DNA of 39,348 nt from a virus (IMGVR_UViG_3300002143_000005:1-39348), one strand, 5' to 3'. Shown: positions 1 through 7,737, numbered from the stretch's first letter. Numbers and translations are program-made. Notes: generated by a model from the letters alone, not told the origin.

Positions 1-12
1 TAAGTTAGCCAT
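1..12 (-). CDS. Start of next gene (4 codons only)
   Basis: An ATG at 12-10 begins M-A-N-L and runs off the window edge. A strong ribosome binding site (AGGAGG, minus strand, about 19-24) sits seven bases upstream, which is why this is taken as a real start. It follows the glycosyltransferase-like gene by 26 bases and is probably co-transcribed with the modification operon. No function can be read from four residues. Confidence 0.6.
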
Positions 13-38
13 TCAAATTCCTCCTAATACTATATTTA

Positions 39-845
39 TTAAAAGAAGTCCTCCAAGGAGTTACCCCCACTCTTAAATGCTTCAGACCATGATATAATCG
101 CTTCCCATCTAAACTTATCACCTTTACCAGTAACCCATGAAGGATCTTCCTTCTTTACCAGTTTAACATAACCAGGGAACTCTGATGCGAGTGCTTCCAA
201 ACATTTTCTTTGTAAATCGGTTGTTCGGAACACCGAGTTGCCGCCAGGCTTACCATGAGGATGATTAAAAGCATATTTGAAAATAACGGCATTCTTTACT
301 CCCTTTGTAAGTAGTGCGAGAGTCGCATAGAAATCTTCATACAACTTAATTTCTTTATTCTTTTGATACATTCCGTCAAAGCGTACACCATGTTGTCGCA
401 TAGTGACGGGATTGATACCATAACAAGAGTACGAACGTGCCACTTCTTTAAAGTCCTCTGGAACTCGATTGTTCCCACCTCGGTCGCTGATACCTACCCA
501 AGGATAATCATCCAACATTGTCTCAACCATGTTGAGCATTTCTTTCCAACCTTCTTCTGTGATTTCAGATAACTTCAGGTCAGAATCACGTTGCATGAAT
601 ACGCAACTGTCGTCTACAATAAGAACCTTTTCATCCTTAGCGTAGTCTACAACACGTTGGCGCACATCTGCGATACCATCAGTTTCACCGATATCAATAA
701 TACATGCTGATGGATTATATTTAGTTAATTCTGCGACTCGATCAGAACGTGCCGCAAGTACAGTCATGTTCTTAACGAACTGCGGCATGTTGTTGTAACA
801 CTTCTGGTTCTGCTCACGCATGTGAGTGGGGATAATTATGATCAT
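39..845 (-). CDS. TET-associated-type glycosyltransferase (GT-A-like), probable DNA base glycosyltransferase
   Basis: 268 aa. It opens with a beta-strand/loop (IIIIPTHMRE) typical of GT-A nucleotide-sugar transferases. An Asp pair follows a hydrophobic strand at residues 73-79 (VLIVDD), in the place of the DxD metal/nucleotide-sugar motif. A conserved-looking middle part (IADVRQRVVDYA, about 58-69) precedes it. The start codon overlaps the stop of the TET-like gene (TAATG), so the two are translationally coupled. That pairing with an oxygenase and a C5-methyltransferase is the reason for assigning it to the phage TET-associated glycosyltransferases, which transfer a sugar to 5-hydroxymethylcytosine in DNA. 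The protein ends NSLEDFF, like the TET protein beside it and close to the polymerase tail, so a sliding-clamp-binding tail is inferred. Family assignment is by pattern and context; donor and acceptor are not known. Confidence 0.65.
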   Translation of the reverse strand: MIIIIPTHMREQNQKCYNNMPQFVKNMTVLAARSDRVAELTKYNPSACIIDIGETDGIADVRQRVVDYAKDEKVLIVDDSCVFMQRDSDLKLSEITEEGWKEMLNMVETMLDDYPWVGISDRGGNNRVPEDFKEVARSYSCYGINPVTMRQHGVRFDGMYQKNKEIKLYEDFYATLALLTKGVKNAVIFKYAFNHPHGKPGGNSVFRTTDLQRKCLEALASEFPGYVKLVKKEDPSWVTGKGDKFRWEAIISWSEAFKSGGNSLEDFF

Positions 846-2182
846 TAGAAAAAGTCCTCAAGTGATGACGCAACTGCATTCGCTTCTGGATGATACTTAT
901 TAAGCATGTCAGATCCACCCTTTTCGGTACAGAAGTCATACCATTCACGGGATGTCCACATTCCAGGAGACACACCATTCCAACCAGCACGCCAGTCGGC
1001 ATGTTCTTTGTTCAATCTACGAGACTCGACAAAGTCTTTACGAGTGTTCTCATATTCCCACGAACCTAACTCCATCATGTTCTCACGGAAATAACATACC
1101 AATGTGCAACGGTCAGATTCCTCGATGGGTGATGTGATCGCAGAGTTGCCGTGGATACCTTCGTGGTTGTTTACCAAGAGCAGATCTCCTGGACGAACAT
1201 TAACTGCGACACGATACTCTGGGAATGTCAAGTATGCACCAGTCCATCCTTTACCATCAGGACCAGTCAGAGCGGCGAGGTTTGAGAACCCCTCAGACAG
1301 ATCACCAGCATCACGGTGTGCCGCAGTACGAAAGTTCTTATTGACTGTGATCGTAGTGAATACGCTGTCAGGAACTAGAAAACGAGGATCTAACTTATCT
1401 GCAGCACGTTTCTGTGCAGCATACTTTCCAGGAACCAAATCGCGGAAGTATCCATTCAATCGCTTCAGGTAAGGAAATGCCAGTTCCCACTTGATATTCG
1501 CCGCAGAGTAAGATGTTACGCGACCATACGGAAACCGAGGATAGCGATCATAGAAACCCGCAACTCCAGAGTTGACTGCGGCAGCATAAGAAGTGTCTGA
1601 AATAAATTTTTCATAAATTTCCTTTGTACGTTCCAACTGAACTTCTTTAGATAGAGTACACATTTGAGTGACCCACTGATCGAACCAGTTACCATATTCC
1701 AGACCAGCTTCTTCAACTGCGCCACGACGCCACACTACACCACGAGTCTCGTCTTTAACTTGACCTGCTGCATGTGTAGCACGGATATGTTCAATGTGCT
1801 GAGAGTCACTAGTGTCGTCTTCGTATAGAGTAGAAGTTTTATCAGTCATAAAATGACGCAGGATATCGAACTCTATTGCCTTAACGAAGTCGCGAGCACC
1901 AGTAGTTTCACCACGAGGACCAGCAGCAAGACCACGATTAGTCTGAGGTTGAGCTGCATCTACCAGACCAAGATATGCTTCAACATACTCTTTCTCAGTA
2001 AATGCATTCTTACGAAATTTGAATATCAACCGACTTTCATCATACGGATCTTCCCCATATGGGGTTGGGGCATAGAAGTCACAGTCTTCACTAATAACCT
2101 CATCATAGTGAGATTCATCAATGAACGTACCAATAACATGTTCAGCATCAAACTTAGCCTGAGCAACTATTACTTTAACCAT
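845..2182 (-). CDS. TET/JBP-family 2-oxoglutarate/Fe(II) dioxygenase (5-methylcytosine oxidase)
   Basis: 445 aa. The C-terminal half carries the double-stranded beta-helix signature: H289-R-D291 (AAHRDAGD) as the HxD iron ligands, a distal His in NNHEGIHGN (H344 likely, H340 possible) and a following Arg (DRCTLVCYFR, R358 or R366) suited to 2-oxoglutarate binding. The HRDxGD spacing and the wider context resemble TET/JBP base oxygenases, which oxidise 5-methylpyrimidines in DNA. The N-terminal 200 residues include a Gly/Arg-rich loop (TNRGLAAGPRG, 81-91) that I cannot assign. It lies in one operon with a C5-cytosine methyltransferase upstream and a glycosyltransferase-like gene downstream (overlapping start). 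The last residues are SSLEDFF, shared with the glycosyltransferase-like protein. Expected reaction: 5mC to 5hmC in phage DNA. Confidence is good for a 2OG oxygenase, lower for exact substrate. Confidence 0.8.
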   Translation of the reverse strand: MVKVIVAQAKFDAEHVIGTFIDESHYDEVISEDCDFYAPTPYGEDPYDESRLIFKFRKNAFTEKEYVEAYLGLVDAAQPQTNRGLAAGPRGETTGARDFVKAIEFDILRHFMTDKTSTLYEDDTSDSQHIEHIRATHAAGQVKDETRGVVWRRGAVEEAGLEYGNWFDQWVTQMCTLSKEVQLERTKEIYEKFISDTSYAAAVNSGVAGFYDRYPRFPYGRVTSYSAANIKWELAFPYLKRLNGYFRDLVPGKYAAQKRAADKLDPRFLVPDSVFTTITVNKNFRTAAHRDAGDLSEGFSNLAALTGPDGKGWTGAYLTFPEYRVAVNVRPGDLLLVNNHEGIHGNSAITSPIEESDRCTLVCYFRENMMELGSWEYENTRKDFVESRRLNKEHADWRAGWNGVSPGMWTSREWYDFCTEKGGSDMLNKYHPEANAVASSLEDFF

Positions 2183-2381
2183 TATTACTTTCCAAATCTA
2201 ATACAATGTCTGTTCCGTCAATGTGACAACCGATCACCCTTCGTTTACCATTATCATCCATTATAACACAAGTATTGATTTCTGGATATGTTTTATTTAT
2301 CGATCCTGTATCTTGAGATGCTATCATAGTTTCACGCCATGCATCAAGCAACTTATGTGAAAGGTTATATGCATCCATCAT
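2175..2381 (-). CDS. Small hypothetical protein in the modification operon
   Basis: 68 aa, starting with two Met codons. It overlaps the TET-like gene by eight bases downstream, and its start overlaps the stop of the mazG-like gene (TAATG), so it sits in a fully coupled string. The second half is beta-rich (TCVIMDDNGKRRVIGCHIDG). No signal peptide, membrane segment or known motif is seen. Function unknown; the coupling suggests it is expressed in step with the modification enzymes. Confidence 0.7.
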   Translation of the reverse strand: MMDAYNLSHKLLDAWRETMIASQDTGSINKTYPEINTCVIMDDNGKRRVIGCHIDGTDIVLDLESNNG

Positions 2382-2800
2382 TATAGGTCGCCGTCTTTAC
2401 GATTTTCTGATTTATAAACATCGAACGTGCCACCTGGATATCTAGATTCTAACTTACGAACATTCTCTGCAATAACCTCATTAGGGTCTAGGTTCAATGC
2501 ACGACAAGCATTAATCCAATACCAAATAATATCACCAAGTTCACGTTTCATGTGAAATACATTCTCATCATTGAAATGCTTCCCCTGAAATAGTATCTTT
2601 TTAATAATTTCATTAAACTCACCGCCTTCACTAGCAATACCTATACCAGAAGTCATTAATAGGGAAAAGTTATATCCATCATTATTATTAGATAAATCAC
2701 TTAGTCTCCTGTGAAAGTAATCAATATTATTACTCTCATTAGATGTAACTGCATCTACGAATTTGGTATATTCGTTTAAATCAACTTGTTTTTTTGTCAT
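2381..2800 (-). CDS. mazG: MazG-like nucleotide pyrophosphohydrolase
   Basis: 139 aa. It shows the helical MazG metal-binding pattern ExxE...ExxD: E58-G-G-E61 and E87-L-G-D90 (RELGDIIWYW), followed by the C-terminal NVRKLESRYPGGTF element common in phage MazG proteins. The family hydrolyses (d)NTPs or alarmones to monophosphates. Many T4-like marine phages carry one, proposed to tune host nucleotide or (p)ppGpp pools. Here it lies between the methyltransferases and the TET-like gene, which would also fit removal of unwanted nucleotides. It is coupled to the genes on both sides. Confidence 0.85.
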   Translation of the reverse strand: MTKKQVDLNEYTKFVDAVTSNESNNIDYFHRRLSDLSNNNDGYNFSLLMTSGIGIASEGGEFNEIIKKILFQGKHFNDENVFHMKRELGDIIWYWINACRALNLDPNEVIAENVRKLESRYPGGTFDVYKSENRKDGDL

Positions 2801-2951
2801 TTTGTTCTTCCCTAACTATTGGTACATATTTCCATTCTGTCCATTGATGTCTGGTCAATGGCTGACCAGTCCTTGGATTATAAGAAGCATAGTCATCATA
2901 TTCATTTAAAGTTCTATATTGTAGGACATTATTTAACCATCGTAATTCCAT
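2781..2951 (-). CDS. Hypothetical protein, 56 aa
   Basis: Begins MELRWLNNVLQYRT and ends in a charged tail (REEQNDKKTS). A near-perfect ribosome binding site (GGAGG, six bases before the ATG) supports the start, and the 3' end overlaps the mazG-like start by 20 bases in another frame. It fills what would otherwise be an unexplained gap of about 160 bases in the operon. The middle (NPRTGQPLTRHQWTEW followed by VP) resembles short conserved marine-phage proteins with a Trp-x-Glu-Trp patch. Function unknown. Confidence 0.7.
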   Translation of the reverse strand: MELRWLNNVLQYRTLNEYDDYASYNPRTGQPLTRHQWTEWKYVPIVREEQNDKKTS

Positions 2952-2962
2952 TTAAACCTCCA

Positions 2963-3658
2963 TTATTTTATTGCTATTGCGCCTACAAACATATAGTTTC
3001 TCCAGAACGGTTGAATTTCTGTAAATCCAGCAATGTTTAACATAGATATTATCTCTTTCCATGTATTAGGTTTCATCATATTTCGTAAAGTTTTTTCTTT
3101 ATCCATGATATCTTCCGTCGTGAAGGTCTTCCTTTTATAATCATAATAATTGAATGTAAGCATATCTTGAAACTTAGCATTTTCACAAAGTGTTTTTTCT
3201 GAAAATATATACGCACCGCCATCATTTAAACCATCGTAGATTTTATTAATAACGTCTTGTCTATGACGTTTAGACATAAATTGTAATGTAAAAATAGAAG
3301 TCACTAGGGACGCATTAGTAATTTCTACATCACGAATATCCTTTGTAATAAACTCTACGTTGGCCCAAGGATATGCTTTAGATATATCATTCTTTCTGTT
3401 TATTAAGTTATCAAAAAAACCTTCTGCGATTTCAACCCCAATGTAATTAGCATCCTGACAAAATGCTTGATTTGAATCAAGCATACGTTCAGTGAGTTTT
3501 CCTGTAGAACATCCTATATCAAATATATTGGTGCCGTCTTCAACGTAATAACGTGATAGATCGATCACATCATCTAATAAGTTACTATAACCACGAATAC
3601 TAGTTTCAATGTGTTCATCAAAACCTTCTTCCCTATGTGCGAATGTAAAATCAGCCAT
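2963..3658 (-). CDS. CmoA-like SAM-dependent methyltransferase (carboxy-SAM synthase family)
   Basis: 231 aa from the ATG at 3658, chosen because GGAG lies seven bases upstream; an ATG at 3676 is in frame but has no such site. Rossmann-fold motif I is IFDIGCSTGK. Compared by eye with E. coli CmoA (from memory), full-length similarity is clear: DFTF at the N terminus, IRGYSNL (CmoA VPGYSNI), FTLQFMSKRHRQ (FTLQFLEPSERQ), KIYDGLNDGGAYIFSEK (KIYQGLNPGGALVLSEK), YDYKR and AGF near the end. CmoA makes carboxy-S-adenosylmethionine from SAM and prephenate. Caution: the diagnostic CmoA Arg199 (QKRS) aligns here with Glu, flanked by Lys (DKEKT), so carboxy-SAM synthesis is not assured. It overlaps the C5-methyltransferase gene by eight bases, so the two are coupled. 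Alternatively it could be an ordinary small-molecule or tRNA methyltransferase. Confidence 0.75.
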   Translation of the reverse strand: MADFTFAHREEGFDEHIETSIRGYSNLLDDVIDLSRYYVEDGTNIFDIGCSTGKLTERMLDSNQAFCQDANYIGVEIAEGFFDNLINRKNDISKAYPWANVEFITKDIRDVEITNASLVTSIFTLQFMSKRHRQDVINKIYDGLNDGGAYIFSEKTLCENAKFQDMLTFNYYDYKRKTFTTEDIMDKEKTLRNMMKPNTWKEIISMLNIAGFTEIQPFWRNYMFVGAIAIK

Positions 3659-4850
3659 TATATATCTCCAATACATGTTTATAAACAGAATCTGCCACCG
3701 ACTTCATAAGTAACGGTGGCACCATTCTTCCAATACGTTCTGCTTTTTGATTCCACTTTCCAGTAAGTTTAAAATCATCGGGCAAAGACATAATCCTTTT
3801 CAATTCACCAAGTGTAAGTTTTCTAGGTTCAATCCAATGAAAAGCACCAGCAGTACCATCGCCACTACCCATAGCAGTAATTGTTGGTGCTGGGGCATAC
3901 TGCGATACTCTTTTTAAATTAAAGTGATGACCTTTAGGATGGTAGTCCATACCAGTTAAAACTTTCGGTGGATCAATTTCCATCTTACTACCAGTCTGTT
4001 TCCAGTATGCAGTCTCCAAGAATTTATCTGTTAGGTATTTCACTTCATCAGTGTCATATTGTAAATCAACCATTGCTTCTTTTACAGTAACAATATCAGA
4101 CATTGGTACTGGAAATATACTTTGAAGATTCATAAAGTTTATTCCAACTTTATCAGCAACATCTTCTCGAACCCCAATGAATATAACCCTCTGCCTAGTT
4201 TGGGCAATTCCATAGTAACGACTATCTAGTACTTGGGCAGATACATGATAACCGATTTTTTCAAATGTGTTAAGAATCTTATTGAAATATGACTTGGCCT
4301 CACCTATAGTTAGTCCTTTAACATTTTCTGCAATTATAACTTTAGGTTTGATATCATCAGCGACTCTTAAAAATTCGAAGAATAAGTCTTCAATATTTTC
4401 CACTATCATACCGTCAGAATAATTTTTAGTCTTACCCCAACCATCTGAATGTTTACCACTGACTTTTTGAACAGTAACATCACCGTACAAATCAACGAAC
4501 TTTTCTTCATGTATATTATGAGAAAGTTTCCCTGAAACCGAAAATGCAGAGCATGGTGGGGAACCATCTAGAATATCTAATTCACCAACAGCAAGACCAG
4601 TTATGTCTAAGAAGTCTTTTCCGGTTAATTGTTTAATATCTCCAGGGAATATATATGTCTCTGGGTAATTTTCAGCATAAGTCTTCTGGGCTTCTTCAAC
4701 AAATTCATTGACGCATAATACTTTAGCACCAGCAAGCCTATATCCTGTTGAAGACCCACCTCCTCCAGCAAAAGTGGAGATAACTTTAAATTTATTTTGC
4801 AAAGATGCAGTATGAACATCTTTTAAATTATATGGAGTGTATTTCATCAT
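3651..4850 (-). CDS. DNA cytosine-C5 methyltransferase with Arg in motif X
   Basis: 399 aa with C5-MTase motifs in canonical order: I (STFAGGGGSSTGYRLAGA, 25-42), IV with catalytic Cys100 (DGSPPCSAFSVSG), VI (AENVKGL, 174-180), VIII (QTRQRVIFIGVR, 217-228), a target-recognition region ending in APTITAMG (320-327), IX (RKLTLGELKRIMSLP) and X (ERIGRMVPPLLMKSVADS, 371-388). In motif X the usual Asn of IGNAVPP is Arg375, a residue near the cofactor methyl end. The enzyme should methylate (or carboxymethylate, see findings) cytosine at C5 in phage DNA, giving the TET-like enzyme its substrate. First gene after the promoter at 4874-4902. Met1 and Met2 are adjacent; the AGGA spacing favours Met2 at 4847. 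Confidence 0.93.
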   Translation of the reverse strand: MMKYTPYNLKDVHTASLQNKFKVISTFAGGGGSSTGYRLAGAKVLCVNEFVEEAQKTYAENYPETYIFPGDIKQLTGKDFLDITGLAVGELDILDGSPPCSAFSVSGKLSHNIHEEKFVDLYGDVTVQKVSGKHSDGWGKTKNYSDGMIVENIEDLFFEFLRVADDIKPKVIIAENVKGLTIGEAKSYFNKILNTFEKIGYHVSAQVLDSRYYGIAQTRQRVIFIGVREDVADKVGINFMNLQSIFPVPMSDIVTVKEAMVDLQYDTDEVKYLTDKFLETAYWKQTGSKMEIDPPKVLTGMDYHPKGHHFNLKRVSQYAPAPTITAMGSGDGTAGAFHWIEPRKLTLGELKRIMSLPDDFKLTGKWNQKAERIGRMVPPLLMKSVADSVYKHVLEIYNG

Positions 4851-4873
4851 AATCCTATATCTAATACAAGTAT

Positions 4874-4902
4874 ATTATAACACAAACTAGCAGATTTTGC
4901 AA
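4874..4902 (-). promoter_or_regulatory. Sigma70-type promoter of the DNA-modification operon
   Basis: Minus strand: -35 TTGCAA (4902-4897), 17-nt spacer, -10 TATAAT (4879-4874) preceded by TGT, an extended -10. Expected start about 4867, roughly 17 bases before the methyltransferase ATG. It is the same module found before gp43, gp44, gp45 and gp55, so the modification genes belong to the early/replication regulon. Confidence 0.8.
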
Positions 4903-4917
4903 GGGCTTTTGTATCAT

Positions 4918-7458
4918 TTAAGTAAAAAACTGTTCAAGGGTATTCCTATCTTCCAATGTCCACCCAATAGCATCTAAAATAAGAGTTAATGGGTCGGTAA
5001 AAGATTTCTCGAATTGTTTATCATAATCAATATATGTTTTCAATCCGAGTTCTTCTGGGAACTTTTCTGGAAAAGATAATATGTTTTCTTTAATAGGATT
5101 AGGTACTCGTAGATAACAGAATTTTATACGTTCACCATCTTTAATTAATTCCAAGTTTTTGTCTAACCCTTTGTCTTTAACATAATGATTATATAACAAA
5201 GACCCCCTAACATGAATTGGGGTAGATTTCTTATATATGGTTTTGCGATCAGTCCAAGATGTAATATCACTTACCCCACGAGGGAAAGATACTTGTTCCG
5301 GTTCAAGTTTGCGGAATTCATTCTTAAAGTTAGTTACAAACTCACGTACATCATTGTTATCACCATTGATCAATATTTTAAATAATTCCATAAATTTATT
5401 TCGACATACTTCTGGTGTAGATGATTTAACTGCTTCTATACCCATAACTTTAGTTTGGGCCTCTTTGTACTGTACACCTTCATTATTCCATACATTTAAG
5501 ATGTAACGTTTTTTAGCAACCCAAATTGCTTTATCAGAGATACCCTCACGTTTCATTACCATGCGGTTTTCATATCCACCCATTTTTTCGTATAGTTTAG
5601 CATAAGCATCATCCAGGATGGATGTAAATTTATCATCACATACTTTATCCAAGAATCTAACTGTCTTTTGGGTTTCAGGTTTACTACCCAAGAACTTTTC
5701 AACAAATGGACCAAAGTTTAAATACAATGAGTCAGTGTCCATTGCAATAACATAATCAACATCTTTTGTGTTCATCGACTTATTCATAAAGTCATTGACT
5801 GCACGTTCTGCCCAACGAATAGTTAATTGACCAGATAACGTGATAGATTCTGCAATCCTGTTATCATAATATCTAAACCATTGGTTGCCCATCGCACCAT
5901 AAAGTGAGTTCAATAAAATCTTAATTGCCATTTGTTTAACATTACATTGAACAACTTCCATCTCAAGTTTATATTTCTCAATCTTATTAGCAGGATCTAT
6001 ATTTTCTTTATCCTGTTTTGCACGTAACATTTGTGTCTTAATGACCACACGTTCATTATAAAAAGAATCGATGATGTTAGGTAACGAACCCTGAAACGAT
6101 GTGTTAAAATGTATACCTGCCGCAGACATAGCAGAGTTTGGTATATTGTTAGGTGTATTAGTATCAGCAAGACAACTATCTACATTAACCCCATTAGTAA
6201 CACCATTTATAATAGTATCTGGGCCCATATTCAATTGAATGATCAAGGAAGGGTATAGTGCGTTCAAGTCAAAGGATACAACCCAATCATATTTTCCAGG
6301 AATAGGTTCCTTGACGTAAGCGCCTGGGTATTCTAGTTTAGGGGTATCTTTCTTGGGGGGTATTGCGATCTTCTGTTCTGATAATCTACGATAGATAATT
6401 GAATCCCATATTGCAGTCGTACCCAATGTATCAGAGTAGTTAACACCACCCTTATATGCAAGGGTATAAATCAAATTCATGAATGTAGTAGTAGCATCGA
6501 TACGATCAACCAACCATACATCTCGAATATTATAATCTAAAAATTTTTGGTAATTAGTTTTATACAATGTAAATAGATTACCATCGAATTGGAGTTTACG
6601 TTCCCCGAGTACAACCATGCTTATATGATCAAGACGATAAGTTTCCTGATTACCATAAGTCTGATATCCGAACTTGAGAAACAAGTCCATGTAATCCATT
6701 TGATTGATACCCATTAATTCATATGTTATATGAGTTTTACCCTTGAAGGTTTCTTCCCTAGGCTTAACCATCTTCCACGGTGATAATTTCTTAACCCATT
6801 CTTCACCCAACATAATATTAATACGATTAACCAGATAAGGAATATCAAACCCTCTTGTATTCCATCCAGTAACTACGTCAGGGGTTAAATGAGGGGTTGA
6901 CCAATGTTGAACAAATAGTTTTAAGAGACTAGTTTCATCAATGCATTTTGTGTACTTAACTGAACTATCACATAGTTCATCTTTCATCTCAGATTTATCT
7001 ATGCTCCAATCACCAAGACCCCAAACATAATATGTATTACGAATACTATCTTTTATTGTGATAGCAGTTACTGGATGTTTTGCTTGATCGGGTTCTGGGA
7101 AACCATCGTCGGACTCAACCTCAATATCAAGGTTTGCGACACTGATTAAAGATGGATCAAAATTTATCTCACGGCCAGGAAACCTGTCATGAATAAATTG
7201 TGCAATATAGTTTGTATTGCCGTAGATTTTAAAGTTCTCGACTTCACCATACTGCCCTATGAATTCTCTTGCACCTTTCATATCCTCAAATTGCATTGGG
7301 GATACTTTAGTACCATCCATAGTATTCCAATCGCCTTTATTGTTAGGAACATAAAGTGTTGGTTGAAATGGAACACGTTGACTTACTCGCCTACCGTCTT
7401 GATAACCTCGATATAAAATCGAATTGCCATAGCGGTTTACTGATGTATAAAATTCCAA
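4918..7458 (-). CDS. 43: DNA polymerase, family B (gp43)
   Basis: 846 aa (T4 about 898). Exonuclease motifs: ExoI NLDIEVESDD, ExoII TGWNTRGFDIPYL, ExoIII YNIRDVWLVDRID. Polymerase motifs: A SFDLNALYPSLI, B KQMAIKILLNSLYGAMGN, C AMDTDSLYLNFG. All catalytic Asp/Glu are present, so both proofreading and synthesis should be active. The tail NTLEQFFT is the clamp-binding peptide position of T4-type polymerases. The start appears to be TTG at 7458, giving MEFYTSV as expected for the family; GGAG lies nine bases upstream, and the only nearby in-frame ATG (7473) is followed after one codon by a stop. Its promoter is at 7485-7513. Confidence 0.97.
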   Translation of the reverse strand: MEFYTSVNRYGNSILYRGYQDGRRVSQRVPFQPTLYVPNNKGDWNTMDGTKVSPMQFEDMKGAREFIGQYGEVENFKIYGNTNYIAQFIHDRFPGREINFDPSLISVANLDIEVESDDGFPEPDQAKHPVTAITIKDSIRNTYYVWGLGDWSIDKSEMKDELCDSSVKYTKCIDETSLLKLFVQHWSTPHLTPDVVTGWNTRGFDIPYLVNRINIMLGEEWVKKLSPWKMVKPREETFKGKTHITYELMGINQMDYMDLFLKFGYQTYGNQETYRLDHISMVVLGERKLQFDGNLFTLYKTNYQKFLDYNIRDVWLVDRIDATTTFMNLIYTLAYKGGVNYSDTLGTTAIWDSIIYRRLSEQKIAIPPKKDTPKLEYPGAYVKEPIPGKYDWVVSFDLNALYPSLIIQLNMGPDTIINGVTNGVNVDSCLADTNTPNNIPNSAMSAAGIHFNTSFQGSLPNIIDSFYNERVVIKTQMLRAKQDKENIDPANKIEKYKLEMEVVQCNVKQMAIKILLNSLYGAMGNQWFRYYDNRIAESITLSGQLTIRWAERAVNDFMNKSMNTKDVDYVIAMDTDSLYLNFGPFVEKFLGSKPETQKTVRFLDKVCDDKFTSILDDAYAKLYEKMGGYENRMVMKREGISDKAIWVAKKRYILNVWNNEGVQYKEAQTKVMGIEAVKSSTPEVCRNKFMELFKILINGDNNDVREFVTNFKNEFRKLEPEQVSFPRGVSDITSWTDRKTIYKKSTPIHVRGSLLYNHYVKDKGLDKNLELIKDGERIKFCYLRVPNPIKENILSFPEKFPEELGLKTYIDYDKQFEKSFTDPLTLILDAIGWTLEDRNTLEQFFT

Positions 7459-7484
7459 ACTAAACTACTCCATAACAATTAACC

Positions 7485-7513
7485 ATTATAACACAAAATG
7501 CATTAATATGCAA
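7485..7513 (-). promoter_or_regulatory. Sigma70-type promoter of gp43
   Basis: Minus strand: -35 TTGCAT (7513-7508), 17-nt spacer, -10 TATAAT (7490-7485) with TGT in front. Expected start about 7478, giving a leader of about 20 bases before the TTG start. The same stretch can fold on the minus strand (TGCAT/ATGCA stem with a 4-base loop, plus AACAC/GTGTT outside it, then TTTTGTGTT), a weaker version of the terminator-promoter overlaps seen elsewhere. Confidence 0.8.
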
Positions 7514-7527
7514 GTGTTTATTTCACG

Positions 7528-7737
7528 TCACTCGTAATCTCCGCCCTCTTTCAATAAATGCTTAAACATAACATATTCAATGAATAGGTTAGCGTTGAGT
7601 TCGTCTGCAAAGGCTCTTATAAGCGTTTCAAATGTTTGCTCGTTATGCATACACACGAGGACATTATCTGTTCCAAGTACAGATACTCGTAACATCCAAT
7701 CCCCTCGTCGTAAAGTTTCAAAAGATAGTAATTTCAT
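7528..7737 (-). CDS. Small hypothetical protein, 69 aa
   Basis: MKLLSFETLRRGDWML at the N terminus, acidic C terminus. An ATG at 7752 is in frame, but its codon overlaps the -10 of the promoter at 7751-7779, so transcripts from that promoter cannot contain it. The ATG at 7737 is therefore preferred. The leader would be very short and the ribosome binding site is weak. No known domain is seen; it looks like a compact alpha/beta protein. Lies just upstream of gp43. Confidence 0.6.
   Translation of the reverse strand: MKLLSFETLRRGDWMLRVSVLGTDNVLVCMHNEQTFETLIRAFADELNANLFIEYVMFKHLLKEGGDYE

Noticed and set aside
1104-1472. 122-aa plus-strand reading frame
   Set aside because: Lies wholly opposite the catalytic half of the TET-like gene; composition reflects the complement of that gene.
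1853-2266. 137-aa plus-strand reading frame opposite the TET-like gene
   Set aside because: It is antisense to two well-supported coupled genes, has a low-complexity Ile/Ser/Phe-rich composition and no ribosome binding site or promoter.
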